Shown: positions 33,140 to 41,721 of the stretch, piece after piece
How positions within the stretch are numbered: position 1 is the stretch's first letter
Layout: every line of letters begins with the position of its first letter
Assembly: GCF_963666665.1 (NCBI RefSeq)
Contig: NZ_OY762999.1
Coordinates: 3,444,001-3,508,000 of the forward strand
Direction of reading: 5' to 3'
Length of the DNA stretch: 64,000 nucleotides
Source of the DNA: Maridesulfovibrio sp.
Lineage (GTDB): Bacteria > Desulfobacterota > Desulfovibrionia > Desulfovibrionales > Desulfovibrionaceae
Notes under the pieces: generated by a model
Told to the model about the DNA's origin: nothing
The model's input: the letters and a program-made list of their open reading frames with translations, nothing else
Databases searched by the model: none
Position numbers and translations under genes: made by a program

Positions 33140-33700
33140 ATGGGTGTAACCAGACTCTACAAAGCAATTTTCGAAATCACCAGAGCTGTTAACTCCAGTC
33201 TGGAGCCGGAAAAAGTTCTGAACAGCATTGCCGAAAAAGTGGCAACTGAAATGGAACTGAAAGGTTGTTTTATCAGACTTCTTGATCGCAAGGGTGAAAC
33301 TCTGCTGGCAGATGCATCCTACGGTCTGAGCGAACGTTACGAAAAGAAAGGTCCTGTTGAGGTTTCCAAGAGCCGTTTGGACCAGGAAGTTCTTGATGGT
33401 AAAATCGTAACCATCGCTGATGTAAGAAAAGATGACCGCTTCCAGTATCCTGAAGAAGCAGCAAAAGAAGGTCTCTGCTCTCTCGTAGTTCTTCCCCTCA
33501 CCGCACGTGGTGAAAAAGTGATCGGCGTTCTGCGCGTATACTCAGCTGAACTCCGTGAATTTTCTGAAGAAGAACTGGACTTCCTCAAGTGCGTTGCCGA
33601 CCTTTCCGGTCTCGCTCTTGAAAATGCCCGCATGTACAGCGCCCTTAAGCGTGCAAGCGAACTGGCAAACGATTACATCTACCGCGTCGACGATTTGTAA
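33140..33700 (+). CDS. GAF-domain protein encoded before GAPDH
   Basis: The 186-residue cytosolic protein is essentially one GAF domain. It starts LYKAIFEITRAVNSSLEPEK, continues with GCFIRLLDRKGETLLADASYG and SLVVLPLTARGEKVIGVLRVY, and ends in a helix (DLSGLALENARMYSALKRAS). GAF domains bind cyclic nucleotides or other small ligands. No catalytic or DNA-binding part is present. It lies 25 bp before gap and shares its highly expressed codon pattern, so it may sense a metabolite or associate with GAPDH. The ATG at 33140 follows GCAGG. A function is not known. Confidence 0.8.
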   Translation: MGVTRLYKAIFEITRAVNSSLEPEKVLNSIAEKVATEMELKGCFIRLLDRKGETLLADASYGLSERYEKKGPVEVSKSRLDQEVLDGKIVTIADVRKDDRFQYPEEAAKEGLCSLVVLPLTARGEKVIGVLRVYSAELREFSEEELDFLKCVADLSGLALENARMYSALKRASELANDYIYRVDDL

Positions 33701-33725
33701 GACGTGTTAATATAAGGAATTTAAA

Positions 33726-34745
33726 ATGAGCAAAGTAAAAGTAGGTATTAACGGTTTCGGCCGTATCGGCCGTCAGGTTCTGAAAACTATTTGGCACAGA
33801 CATCGCGACACTATCGATGTTGTAGCCATCAACGACCTTTTCGATATCGAAACAAACGCAGCTCTCTTTGCCAGAGATACCAACTACGGTAAGTTCCCTG
33901 CAGAAGTAAAAGTAGAAGGCACCACCATGTTCGTCGGTTCCGACTACACCATCAAGAACTTCGCAGAGCGTGATCCCCGCCAGATTCCCTGGGGTGAGTG
34001 CGGTGTTGATGTTGTAATCGAGTGTACCGGTATTTTCAGAACCGGTCCTACTGCAGCGCAGCACCTTGAAGGCGGCGCCAAAAAGGTTGTTATCTCCGCT
34101 CCTGCAAAGGAAGAGGACATCACCGTTGTAATGGGTGTTAACCACAAGGATTACGATCCTGCAAAGCACACCATTATCTCCAACGCTTCTTGTACCACCA
34201 ACTGCCTCGCGCCTATCGTTAAGACCATGCACGAGAAGTTCGGTATTGAGAAAGGTGTGATGACCACTGTTCACGCATACACCAACGACCAGCGTATCCT
34301 CGACCAGCCCCATAAGGACCTGCGTCGTGCCCGCGCTGCTGCTTGCAACATGATCCCCACCTCCACCGGTGCGGCTAAAGCTGTTGCTCTGGTAATCCCC
34401 GAAATGGCAGGCCGTTTCGAAGGTTATTCCGTGCGTGTTCCCACACCCACCGTATCCCTTGTTGACTTCGTTGCAGTGCTCAAAAAAGACACCACCACCG
34501 AAGAACTCAAGGCTACCCTGAAAGCAGCTTCCGAAGGCGAACTCAAGGGTATCATGGGCTACTCCGAAGCTCCCCTTGTTTCCTCCGACTTCCTCGCCGA
34601 TCCCCACTCCGGTATCGTCGAAGCGGACTTCACCGTTGTACAGGGCGGTAACCTTGCCAAGGTTTACGCATGGTACGATAACGAATGGGGTTACTCCTGC
34701 CGTCTGGCCGACCTGATCGACTACATGGCAAAATGCGGTATCTAA
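33726..34745 (+). CDS. gap: Glyceraldehyde-3-phosphate dehydrogenase
   Basis: The 339-residue enzyme oxidises glyceraldehyde-3-phosphate with NAD+ and phosphate in glycolysis, or the reverse in gluconeogenesis. The Rossmann start VGINGFGRIGRQVL, catalytic C156 in SNASCTTNCLAP, and the phosphate-binding MIPTSTGAAKAV are present, as is the C-terminal WYDNEWGYSCRL. Codon use is strongly biased, with many C-ending codons, as for abundant proteins. The ATG at 33726 follows AAGGAA. It is co-transcribed with a GAF protein and ends at a strong terminator. Confidence 0.96.
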   Translation: MSKVKVGINGFGRIGRQVLKTIWHRHRDTIDVVAINDLFDIETNAALFARDTNYGKFPAEVKVEGTTMFVGSDYTIKNFAERDPRQIPWGECGVDVVIECTGIFRTGPTAAQHLEGGAKKVVISAPAKEEDITVVMGVNHKDYDPAKHTIISNASCTTNCLAPIVKTMHEKFGIEKGVMTTVHAYTNDQRILDQPHKDLRRARAAACNMIPTSTGAAKAVALVIPEMAGRFEGYSVRVPTPTVSLVDFVAVLKKDTTTEELKATLKAASEGELKGIMGYSEAPLVSSDFLADPHSGIVEADFTVVQGGNLAKVYAWYDNEWGYSCRLADLIDYMAKCGI

Positions 34746-34771
34746 GGATACGACTTTAATTACAGTTCAAT

Positions 34772-34816
34772 AAACCGGCAGCGGTTCGGGATGTTTGTCC
34801 CGCTGCCGGTTTTTTT
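34772..34816 (+). terminator. Terminator after gap
   Basis: AAACCGGCAGCGG pairs with CCGCTGCCGGTTT around a 15-base loop and is followed by a T-run. Confidence 0.9.
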
Positions 34817-34904
34817 ACCCTTATCCTGAAAGGGTTTAAAACCTCCCTATATTCAGCAGGTAGTGGATGTATCTGCTGAATTGATGAGATTCTTAAGATT
34901 GCCA

Positions 34905-34950
34905 AAAGAGGGCGGACCTGAGTTACCTGACTCCGGTCCGCCCTCTTTGC
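34905..34950. terminator. Second long hairpin downstream of gap
   Basis: AAAGAGGGCGGACC pairs with GGTCCGCCCTCTTT; an inner GAGT/ACTC stem extends it. Between this and the first terminator is ATTCAGCAG/CTGCTGAAT (34851-34881). It may be a back-up terminator or the end of a small transcript. Confidence 0.6.
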
Positions 34951-35008
34951 TATTTTGCGCTTCTGTGTCTTTGGTTTTTTGATTTAAATCAATATGTAAC
35001 AGGAGAAA

Positions 35009-36574
35009 ATGGCAATGAAGGTCTTAAATTCAAAAGGTGGTAATTTTATAAAGGGACTGGCTGCTGACGGTTTGTTCGCTGCTGAAGCGAAAGAAGACAT
35101 AAGTCCTGAACTGGAAAAGTTGAAAGCGCTGGAAAATATTGAGCCGGAATTGTTGCAGCGCGCACGGGACCGGGAAGAGGAAGAACGCGACTTGAGGGTC
35201 TTGGATGCCTACAACCGTTTTGAAAACGGTTTGCAGGATATTTTGTCAAATCCTGAATCAGGCTTAATGGAATTACAGGCTGGAGATGCCCAGTCTGCGG
35301 TATTTGAGGTTAACGATTATTTTACAGAAGAGGGGGGCAGGTTGCGTGACACGCTTCCTGATGATGAATGCCGGACCCGGTTTATGGATATTTTGGAATC
35401 TCGGTGCAAAACCGCAGTGGATGCAGTAGCCCGGCACCAGAGTCAGGAATACCAGAATTGGAAGGAAATCACCGCTGCAGCAACCATTGATTCCGTGCTC
35501 AAGGCAGTTAATCTCAGCCCGGATGCAGTTTCGCTCATGCACGGGGAGCGTCTGCTGGAAGGGGCTATCTTGCGCCTGTATAGGGGTAGTAATCCTGAAC
35601 TTTTGCAACTGCGTTTGCTCACAGCCAAACAGGCTATGTATGCCGGGGCCTTGGAAACAATCGGGATCAAAGATTCTGTAACCGCATTAATCATGTGTGA
35701 AAGCTGGAAGGATCAATTGGGTGAAGGACATTATGGACGTCTCCATGAAATGCTTGAGCCGCTTGCCCGTAATCAGCATATGAAGCAGGAATTCTACTCC
35801 TTGCGTGATATGGAAGACGACCAGCTTGAGGCTGAGCTGGAAGACCTGAAGGATGCAGAAATGCGCCGTGAGCTTAGGGAAATGATTAAGGCAGACCGTC
35901 AATTGCGTGAAAGGGCTCTGCAGGATGGGAATAAAGAACGGGTCAACTTGGCCTGCCGGATATTGTTTAAAAGATTTGTGGAAGGAGTGCTCAGCACAGA
36001 AGATATACTTGATTCCGATCTTGATGCTGAAATGCGTTCCATGTGGTTGAGGGTTTTCAGCCGCAAAGGGGAAAAGGGAAGGGATGAATCCTTAATCAAA
36101 GTTTTGCAGGCTTTGATCAACGATGATTTAAGCGAAGAACACCACATTTATGCTGCTATTCCTGACGGGCTGGGTGAGGCTGATGCATCCATGCTGGCTA
36201 CACTTTTTATGCTCAAGGATAATCCTGAATCTCGGCTTATGGTCAACTGTCTGCGTGATATTGGTGAGAGGTGTGAGACCGTTTGTGGTGATCTGCGTGA
36301 TCAGGCTGCGGCTATCCGTGATTTTCTGCAACGCGTGGCTGTACTGGTCAGTAAGGGCGAATCTTTTAGTGTAACCAAGGTGCGCAATGAGGTTCTTGCT
36401 GATCATTTCGGGAAAGCCGAAGTAAAGAAAGAACAGCCTGAAACTAAGGCGTTTGATATGCCTGTCGAGCCTGAACCTGTTAACCGGATTACGGATGAAG
36501 ATGGAGTTGATGAACTTGAGGCAGCAGAGGATGTTGAAGCCGATCTGCTTTCCAAAAAGAACGATGAAGAGTAA
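35009..36574 (+). CDS. Large acidic, helical protein of unknown function
   Basis: The 521-residue protein has no signal peptide or membrane helix and is rich in E, D, L and R; it is probably all helical with coiled-coil stretches, for example LEKLKALENIEPELLQ near residue 35 and MRRELREMIKADRQLRERA near residue 285. The C-terminus is a low-complexity acidic tail. The middle (about 120-270) has a repeated helical pattern with tryptophan-led segments that recall some phage internal proteins, but the resemblance is weak. It is a monocistronic gene with AGGAGA before ATG 35009; a start 6 bases later is possible. A lipoprotein hydrolase follows. No function is assigned. Confidence 0.65.
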   Translation: MAMKVLNSKGGNFIKGLAADGLFAAEAKEDISPELEKLKALENIEPELLQRARDREEEERDLRVLDAYNRFENGLQDILSNPESGLMELQAGDAQSAVFEVNDYFTEEGGRLRDTLPDDECRTRFMDILESRCKTAVDAVARHQSQEYQNWKEITAAATIDSVLKAVNLSPDAVSLMHGERLLEGAILRLYRGSNPELLQLRLLTAKQAMYAGALETIGIKDSVTALIMCESWKDQLGEGHYGRLHEMLEPLARNQHMKQEFYSLRDMEDDQLEAELEDLKDAEMRRELREMIKADRQLRERALQDGNKERVNLACRILFKRFVEGVLSTEDILDSDLDAEMRSMWLRVFSRKGEKGRDESLIKVLQALINDDLSEEHHIYAAIPDGLGEADASMLATLFMLKDNPESRLMVNCLRDIGERCETVCGDLRDQAAAIRDFLQRVAVLVSKGESFSVTKVRNEVLADHFGKAEVKKEQPETKAFDMPVEPEPVNRITDEDGVDELEAAEDVEADLLSKKNDEE

Positions 36575-36605
36575 TCTGATATGAAATCTTAGAAACGGAG
36601 ACCAT

Positions 36606-37487
36606 ATGCGTCGTTTGATCGTCCCCCTCTTCCTGTTTGTATTATTGGCCGGATGTGCACAGAAGAACCTGTCCGCTTCCGTGCACTATCTCACTCCCTT
36701 ACCAAAATCCATGCAGCAGGTTGATGATGTGCAGCTTGCTTACCGAACCTTTGGTGAAGGCCCGCCCCTGCTTATGATCATGGGATTTGCCGGGACTATG
36801 GACATCTGGGATGCGCAACTGGTCCGAGAACTAAGCAGGGAACATACGGTGATCATCTTTGATAACCGGGGTATGGGCAGCTCAAGTAATGGAACTGAGG
36901 AAATTACAATTTCCCGTATGGCTGTAGACAGTGCCGGATTGTTACGAGAACTCGGATATCCTAAGGCAGATGTGTTCGGCTGGTCCATGGGCGGGCTGAT
37001 CGCTCAGGAAATGACGCTTAATTACCCGGACAAAGTCGGCAAGCTGGTTCTGCTAGGGGCTTCCTGCGAAGCTAAGCCTGTTGCGGATATTATCCAAAAA
37101 TTGATGAAGATGGATATGAAGGAATTGCTGAGCCATTTCTTTCCGTCCGGTTGGGTTGAAAAATATCCAGATGCCTATGCTACGCTACCGCGTCCGGCAA
37201 GTCCTCCTGACCCGGCAATCATACAAGATCAGGCCGATGCCATGATAGATTGGGATGGCTGTTGTTCACGGCTTAACAGGCTAGATAAATCCACGCTGGT
37301 CATTTCCGGTCTGGATGATGATATTCTGCCTGAGAAGCTGTCCCTTGAAATAGCGGAACGGGTAAAAGGAAGCTGGCTGGTACGCTACAGGAATGCAAAC
37401 CACTGGCTCATGTATCAGGACCCTATTGGTCTTGGACAGACGGTGAATAATTTTTTTGCGACAGAGCAGGATTTGTTTCCAAACTAA
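36606..37487 (+). CDS. Lipoprotein alpha/beta hydrolase
   Basis: The 293-residue protein starts MRRLIVPLFLFVLLAGC, a lipoprotein signal with lipobox LAGC, so the enzyme is anchored in a membrane facing the periplasm. The mature part is an alpha/beta hydrolase: oxyanion region LLMIMGFAG, nucleophile elbow GWSMGG, acid in SGLDDDILP and histidine in NANHWLMY. It probably acts as an esterase or lipase of unknown substrate. It starts 31 bp after the large helical protein. A terminator follows at 37497. Confidence 0.82.
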   Translation: MRRLIVPLFLFVLLAGCAQKNLSASVHYLTPLPKSMQQVDDVQLAYRTFGEGPPLLMIMGFAGTMDIWDAQLVRELSREHTVIIFDNRGMGSSSNGTEEITISRMAVDSAGLLRELGYPKADVFGWSMGGLIAQEMTLNYPDKVGKLVLLGASCEAKPVADIIQKLMKMDMKELLSHFFPSGWVEKYPDAYATLPRPASPPDPAIIQDQADAMIDWDGCCSRLNRLDKSTLVISGLDDDILPEKLSLEIAERVKGSWLVRYRNANHWLMYQDPIGLGQTVNNFFATEQDLFPN

Positions 37488-37496
37488 TTTAATAGC

Positions 37497-37536
37497 AAAG
37501 CGTCCTGCTCTTTAAAGAACAGGACGCTTGTTTTTT
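37497..37536 (+). terminator. Terminator after lipoprotein hydrolase gene
   Basis: AAGCGTCCTG-c-TCTTT pairs with AAAGA-a-CAGGACGCTT and is followed by GTTTTTT. Confidence 0.88.
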
Positions 37537-37542
37537 ATATGA

Positions 37543-37625
37543 GGCGAAGCCTAATAAAAGTTTTGGGAGAGTCCAGAGAACCTTTTTGAAAAAGGTTCTT
37601 TGGTCCCCGAGGGGCCGCCGGAGGC
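37543..37625 (+). repeat. Dispersed hairpin repeat, type I (copy 5)
   Basis: The copy has the full arrangement: GGCGAAGCCTAATAAAAG, GAGTCCAGAGAACC, the CCTTTTT/AAAAAGG hairpin and GGTCCCCGAGGGGCC, ending GCCGCCGGAGGC. It lies between the hydrolase terminator and the end of the AhpF-like gene. Compared with copy 2, the stem has compensatory changes, AACTTTT/AAAAGTT versus ACCTTTTT/AAAAAGGT. Confidence 0.75.
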
Positions 37626-37627
37626 TT

Positions 37628-39295
37628 CTACCAAATATTCTTAGTATTCTCCTTGCTGTCATCAAAGAGTCTGGTGAAATCGTCAAAGGCGGTCAGCGCC
37701 GCTGCAGCTCCCTGACCGGTGGCGGTGATGATCTGGCGCACTCCTCCGGTCACGTCTCCGGCAGCGTAGACTCGTTCCACGCTGGTGCGCTGGGTGGGAT
37801 CAACCTTAATGAAACCATCCGGGCGCAATTCACATCCCAGTTTTTCAGCAAGTTCGGTGTTGGCGGTATGTCCGATGGCTACAAATACTACGTCGGTATC
37901 GAGAATAGTCTCTGCGCCGTCTTTGTTAATAATACGGGCTGATTCAACCTGATCCTCACCGATAATCTCGGTAACCTGACTGTTCCAGATGATCTTGATG
38001 CCCTCGCGGTTTACGGAATCCTGCAGCACTTTTTCGGCCCGGAATTTGTCTCCACGATGGACGATGGTGGTTTCGATGCCTAGATGCTTAAGGTGCAGTG
38101 CATCGGTGAGCGCGGTGTTGCCGCCGCCGACGATGACAGCCTTGCCGCCCTTGTAGAAGTTTCCATCGCAGGTGGCACAGTAGCTGACTCCGTGACCGTA
38201 AAATTTATTCTCACCCGGAACGCCGAGCATGCGCACATTTACCCCGGTCGCAAGCAGGACACCTTTAGCCTGGTAGTGCTTTTCATCGGTGACAATTTCG
38301 ATGCGAGGGCCGTATTTAGCATCCTTAACTTCGGCAAATTGATGGATGTCGGTGTATTGGCGGGCATGGGAACCTAGAATTTCCACCAATTCAAAGCCTT
38401 GAATGTTGGTGAATCCGGGATAGTTCTCAACCTTGGGAGTTAAAGCAACCTGTCCGCCCACACCTTGCTTTTCAAGGATGATACAGCTCAGTCCGCTGCG
38501 CTTAGCGTAAATCCCGGCGCTCATTCCTGCCGGTCCCCCGCCGACGATGACCAGATCGACATCTTCGTAAACAGTTTCTTCGGTTGCTTCAGCCTTTGCT
38601 GCTCTTTGCTCTTCAACTACTTCTTCGAGTGGTTTCAGGAAGAGCAGCTGAAGCATAAATTTTTCTTCCGGTTCCAGTCCGGTAAAGGTGACTGTGTCAT
38701 TGATATCGGTATGGGGAACAGAGCCGACCTTGTATTCGTGAGCCATGTTTTCATTATCAAGAGTGGAAATATTCCAAGCTGATATTTTGTCCGGTCTGGC
38801 AACGGCTGCCTTGAAGGCGTTGATGGCCTGTCCGGGACAATATGGGCAGGTCGGACTGGCAAAGATTTTTATCAGGCGGTCTTTTTCCAGAGGTTCGAGT
38901 ATCTCTTTTGTCGAGTCAGAAATTCCGTCTGCACCTTTGGAAGCAAGGTTCAAAGCTTCTACCAAGGCCCGGCCTTCTTCTCCGGCAGGTGCACCCAGAA
39001 AACGGATATCGTATTCATCCGGTGAGATCAGTATGGTGGGGGTGGCAATAATATTGCGGTTTTTACCCATTTCACTGTCTACCGCATATTCGCGTAACTC
39101 AATCTTATCACTGAACACATTGAAAGCGCGACAGATGTTCAGGGTAAATTCATTATATTCACGGTGTTCTCCTTCGGCAGTGTATACTTCAAGAGTTACA
39201 GTACGGTTGAATTCGACAAAAAGTTTTTCAAGATATTTGCGGCTCTCTTCGGGAATGAAATTGCGGTATTTTTCTTCTGCGCTCAGTGTACTCAT
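37628..39295 (-). CDS. AhpF-like protein: tandem thioredoxin folds fused to thioredoxin reductase
   Basis: The 555-residue flavoprotein has two N-terminal thioredoxin folds, the first without CXXC, the second with CPYC (C150, C153), then a thioredoxin reductase unit from about residue 245. It has FAD site GGGPAGMSAG (252-261), active-site CATC (C373, C376), NAD(P) site VGGGNTALTDALHL and a C-terminal FAD motif VYAAGDVTGG. The order matches AhpF, the reductase of peroxiredoxin AhpC, or a related disulfide reductase. No ahpC is adjacent. AAGGAGG precedes the ATG. A 15-bp palindrome overlaps the likely -10 region. Confidence 0.88.
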   Translation of the reverse strand: MSTLSAEEKYRNFIPEESRKYLEKLFVEFNRTVTLEVYTAEGEHREYNEFTLNICRAFNVFSDKIELREYAVDSEMGKNRNIIATPTILISPDEYDIRFLGAPAGEEGRALVEALNLASKGADGISDSTKEILEPLEKDRLIKIFASPTCPYCPGQAINAFKAAVARPDKISAWNISTLDNENMAHEYKVGSVPHTDINDTVTFTGLEPEEKFMLQLLFLKPLEEVVEEQRAAKAEATEETVYEDVDLVIVGGGPAGMSAGIYAKRSGLSCIILEKQGVGGQVALTPKVENYPGFTNIQGFELVEILGSHARQYTDIHQFAEVKDAKYGPRIEIVTDEKHYQAKGVLLATGVNVRMLGVPGENKFYGHGVSYCATCDGNFYKGGKAVIVGGGNTALTDALHLKHLGIETTIVHRGDKFRAEKVLQDSVNREGIKIIWNSQVTEIIGEDQVESARIINKDGAETILDTDVVFVAIGHTANTELAEKLGCELRPDGFIKVDPTQRTSVERVYAAGDVTGGVRQIITATGQGAAAALTAFDDFTRLFDDSKENTKNIW

Positions 39296-39349
39296 GGTCA
39301 GCCTCCTTATTGATCCCGCTTTAATTCTGCGGGCACGAATCTTCTTATC

Positions 39350-39364
39350 AACTATAGTATAGTT
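39350..39364. promoter_or_regulatory. Palindrome over likely -10 box of the AhpF-like gene
   Basis: AACTAT-AGT-ATAGTT is a perfect 15-bp inverted repeat; on the minus strand it contains TATACT, a near-consensus -10 element, 55 bp before the start codon. It could be an operator for a redox regulator. No clear -35 box was found. Confidence 0.4.
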
Positions 39365-39465
39365 CTTTCATTAATATGACTTATTTTACAGGTTCGGAAA
39401 AGGTTTTTCCCGAATCAACGTTTTTATTTATCAGTAATAATTATCGAAAGCAATGAGAACTGGAG

Positions 39466-40500
39466 TTATTTAAGGATAATCTTGAATATGTTATCAGATA
39501 AGAACTTTGTGTTGGCAGGAGTAATGCCGAGCTTGGCATAAAGGTGTTTAAGGCTGCCTTTATGCCCCCAGAGTTCGCCTGAGTATTGTTGGGGGACGAT
39601 TAGTCGAGCAGGTTCTGATCCATGCATGGCCAGTTGAGAACGCAGAAACAGGTAAAGTGCCTTGGAGCGGATTTTCTGACCCAGAGCCGGATGGACAGGG
39701 CCGGCTACAATATTGTCTTCAAAGCCTGCTTCATGGGCGACACCGATGCGGATAACATGAATTTTGTGTTGCCAGAGACGCAACAGGGCTGGAGCCAGTT
39801 CCTCTTCAGTACGGCTCAGGGACCACGGGGTGTATTTACTTGCCCGGTAAAGTTTTTCCAGTCCGGTCCCTTTTACGGTCAGGCAGGGATAGATGCGTAC
39901 TGCATCAGGCTTAAGCGCAATAGTTTGGCTGATGTCGCGCTGAAAATCGCCGCGTTTTGTTCCGGGCAGCCCGGGTAGAAGCTGAATTCCCAGCGAGAGG
40001 CCGTTTTTCTGGATGGTGCGGCAAGCATTGATAGCGGTTTCAGGAGAATAGTTACGGGCAGAGCGGCGCAGGACTTCTGCTGAAAAGCTCTGGATGCCCA
40101 GTTCAATCATGTCCAGTCCCGATTCATGCAGTTTTAAAATCCGGTCGGGCTCAATACAGTCCGGTCTGGTGGAGCAGCGTATTTTGGTCAGAAAACCCTG
40201 TTGTTTGAATTTTTCGGCAAGAGAAATGAAACGTTGCTGCCATTCAAAGGGTAGGGCAGTAAAAGTTCCGCCGAAAAAGGCCAGTTCAAGCGGGTTGTGC
40301 TTGCCGTCAGAGAAAAATGCTGGAATTCCACATTCAATATCTTGATATATTTCGCTTAATGTCTTAGCCCCTGTTCCTGTCTGTCTATTTTGGGAGCAAT
40401 AAATACATTTTGTGGGGCAACCCATAAAAGGCATGAAAACCGGCCAGATACGTGTTTTTTTGTGGGGCGGTTCCGGATGTTTAAAAAGTGTAGTGCTCAT
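39466..40500 (-). CDS. Radical SAM protein (Elp3/YhcC-like)
   Basis: The 344-residue protein has the radical SAM cluster CX3CX2C (C28, C32, C35 in GCPTKCIYCSQNRQ), the downstream ELAFFGGTFTALP (GGE-like) loop and ELGIQSFSAEVLRRSARNYS, as in the Elp3-type radical SAM family. It lacks an acetyltransferase domain and is closer to YhcC-like proteins. It would cleave S-adenosylmethionine to form a radical for an unidentified reaction, possibly RNA or protein modification. It is a single gene with no clear ribosome site. The function of close relatives is unknown. Confidence 0.82.
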   Translation of the reverse strand: MSTTLFKHPEPPHKKTRIWPVFMPFMGCPTKCIYCSQNRQTGTGAKTLSEIYQDIECGIPAFFSDGKHNPLELAFFGGTFTALPFEWQQRFISLAEKFKQQGFLTKIRCSTRPDCIEPDRILKLHESGLDMIELGIQSFSAEVLRRSARNYSPETAINACRTIQKNGLSLGIQLLPGLPGTKRGDFQRDISQTIALKPDAVRIYPCLTVKGTGLEKLYRASKYTPWSLSRTEEELAPALLRLWQHKIHVIRIGVAHEAGFEDNIVAGPVHPALGQKIRSKALYLFLRSQLAMHGSEPARLIVPQQYSGELWGHKGSLKHLYAKLGITPANTKFLSDNIFKIILK

Positions 40501-40679
40501 AGCTTAATGGTGTATAACCAAAAAAATAAGACAAATCATGCCTTTGTTTAATAAATTAGCTTGATTAAAAAAACGTGGTCGGTTATTTATTTAAATATAA
40601 CTGTCTCTTGAAGTTTTCAGGATCGGTTTAAGACTATTTGTTTTAACATGCAACTGTGGGAACAGCAGCAGTATTCATT

Positions 40680-41102
40680 ATGAGTAATCAGGATTGTATA
40701 TTCTGTAAAATCGTGGCCGGGGAAATTCCCTGCTTCAAGATTTATGAAACTGACAAGGTGCTTAGCTTTCTGGATATCGGGCCGGTCAATAAAGGGCATG
40801 CCCTTGTTATCCCCAAACAGCACTGTGAAAATATTTGGGATCTTCCCGCAGAGTTGGGGCAGGATATAATCACAGCCGCCCAGCTTGCCGGGGATGCCAT
40901 CGTCAAGGCTACCGGAGCTGACGGTTTGAACCTGATTATGAATAATAATGAAGCGGCAGGCCAGCTGGTTTTCCATGCTCATTTTCATCTTATCCCCAGA
41001 TTTAAGGAAGACGGTTTCGTCCACTGGGACCAGAGTGAATATGAAAGTATGGATGAAGCTTCAGCGCTTGCCCAAAAGATAGAAAAGATGATAATGGGAT
41101 AA
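40680..41102 (+). CDS. HIT-family nucleotide hydrolase (HinT-like)
   Basis: The 140-residue protein starts MSNQDCIFCKIVAGEIPC, the HinT N-terminus, and has the histidine triad HAHFHLIP (H-x-H-x-H), where the second-last histidine is the nucleophile. HinT proteins hydrolyse purine nucleoside phosphoramidates such as AMP-lysine. The C-F-C pair near the start may bind zinc. The ATG at 40680 is chosen because the family begins here; a GTG 24 bases earlier lacks support. No clear Shine-Dalgarno is seen. It precedes the IHF/HU gene by 130 bp. Confidence 0.9.
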   Translation: MSNQDCIFCKIVAGEIPCFKIYETDKVLSFLDIGPVNKGHALVIPKQHCENIWDLPAELGQDIITAAQLAGDAIVKATGADGLNLIMNNNEAAGQLVFHAHFHLIPRFKEDGFVHWDQSEYESMDEASALAQKIEKMIMG

Positions 41103-41232
41103 ATTAATAGTAATTTATTCTCAGACGATAACGCCTTTTTACCTGAATCGCCGTGTTCGGCTCTTTTGTCGGCACGGTTAACATTAAAACCGCCGCCCCT
41201 GACCGCAGGGCCGGGGACAACGGAGGAAAGGA

Positions 41233-41526
41233 ATGGCTACCGGAAACACCCTTACTAAAGCCAGCGTTGTTGACTACATCTATGAAAAGACTGACCGGAA
41301 CAGAGCTGAAATCAAGGAACTGGTTGAATCCATCCTCGACATCATGAAGCAGGCCGTGAAAAAAGATCACGCCATGTTGATCAGTGGTTTCGGTAAATTT
41401 GAAGCTTACGACAAAAATGCTCGTAAGGGACGCAACCCCCAGACCAATGAAGCAATTACCCTGCCCGCACGCAAGGTTGTTGTTTTCAGGCTCTCTCGTA
41501 AGTTCAGGTCTGAACTGAACGGATAG
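41233..41526 (+). CDS. IHF/HU family DNA-binding protein, IHF-alpha-like
   Basis: The 97-residue protein bends DNA in the nucleoid. It begins TLTKASVVDYIYEKTDRNRAE, then FGKFEAYDKNARKGRNPQT with the family signature and the beta-arm region with proline. The C-terminal FRLSRKFRSELNG matches the alpha-subunit type. IHF assists site-specific recombination and sigma54-dependent transcription, and this region has two sigma54 activators. AACGGAGGAAAGG gives a strong ribosome site. Whether it pairs with IHF-beta or acts as HU alone is not known. Confidence 0.85.
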   Translation: MATGNTLTKASVVDYIYEKTDRNRAEIKELVESILDIMKQAVKKDHAMLISGFGKFEAYDKNARKGRNPQTNEAITLPARKVVVFRLSRKFRSELNG

Positions 41527-41582
41527 AACAGCCTGCGTTGCTGTCTGGATTTTTCCCGCTTTGATATTTTGTAATGAAACAA

Positions 41583-41612
41583 AGGAGCCGGGCTTTACCC
41601 GGCTCCTGTTTT
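41583..41612 (+). terminator. Terminator after the IHF/HU gene
   Basis: AGGAGCCGGG pairs with CCCGGCTCCT around CTTTA, followed by GTTTT. Confidence 0.88.
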
Positions 41613-41664
41613 GTACTTTTGTGCAATTTATCAGGTAGCGGGTTCTTTTCAGATTTGATGTGCA

Positions 41665-41704
41665 CAAAAAAACGCTCTGTCGAAATGACAGGGCGTTTTT
41701 TTGT
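41665..41704. terminator. Bidirectional terminator after the rlpA gene
   Basis: AAAAACGC-t-CTGTC pairs with GACAG-g-GCGTTTTT; A- and T-runs flank both sides. It serves the minus-strand rlpA gene. Confidence 0.8.
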
Positions 41705-41721
41705 TTCTAGAGTACTTGGAA

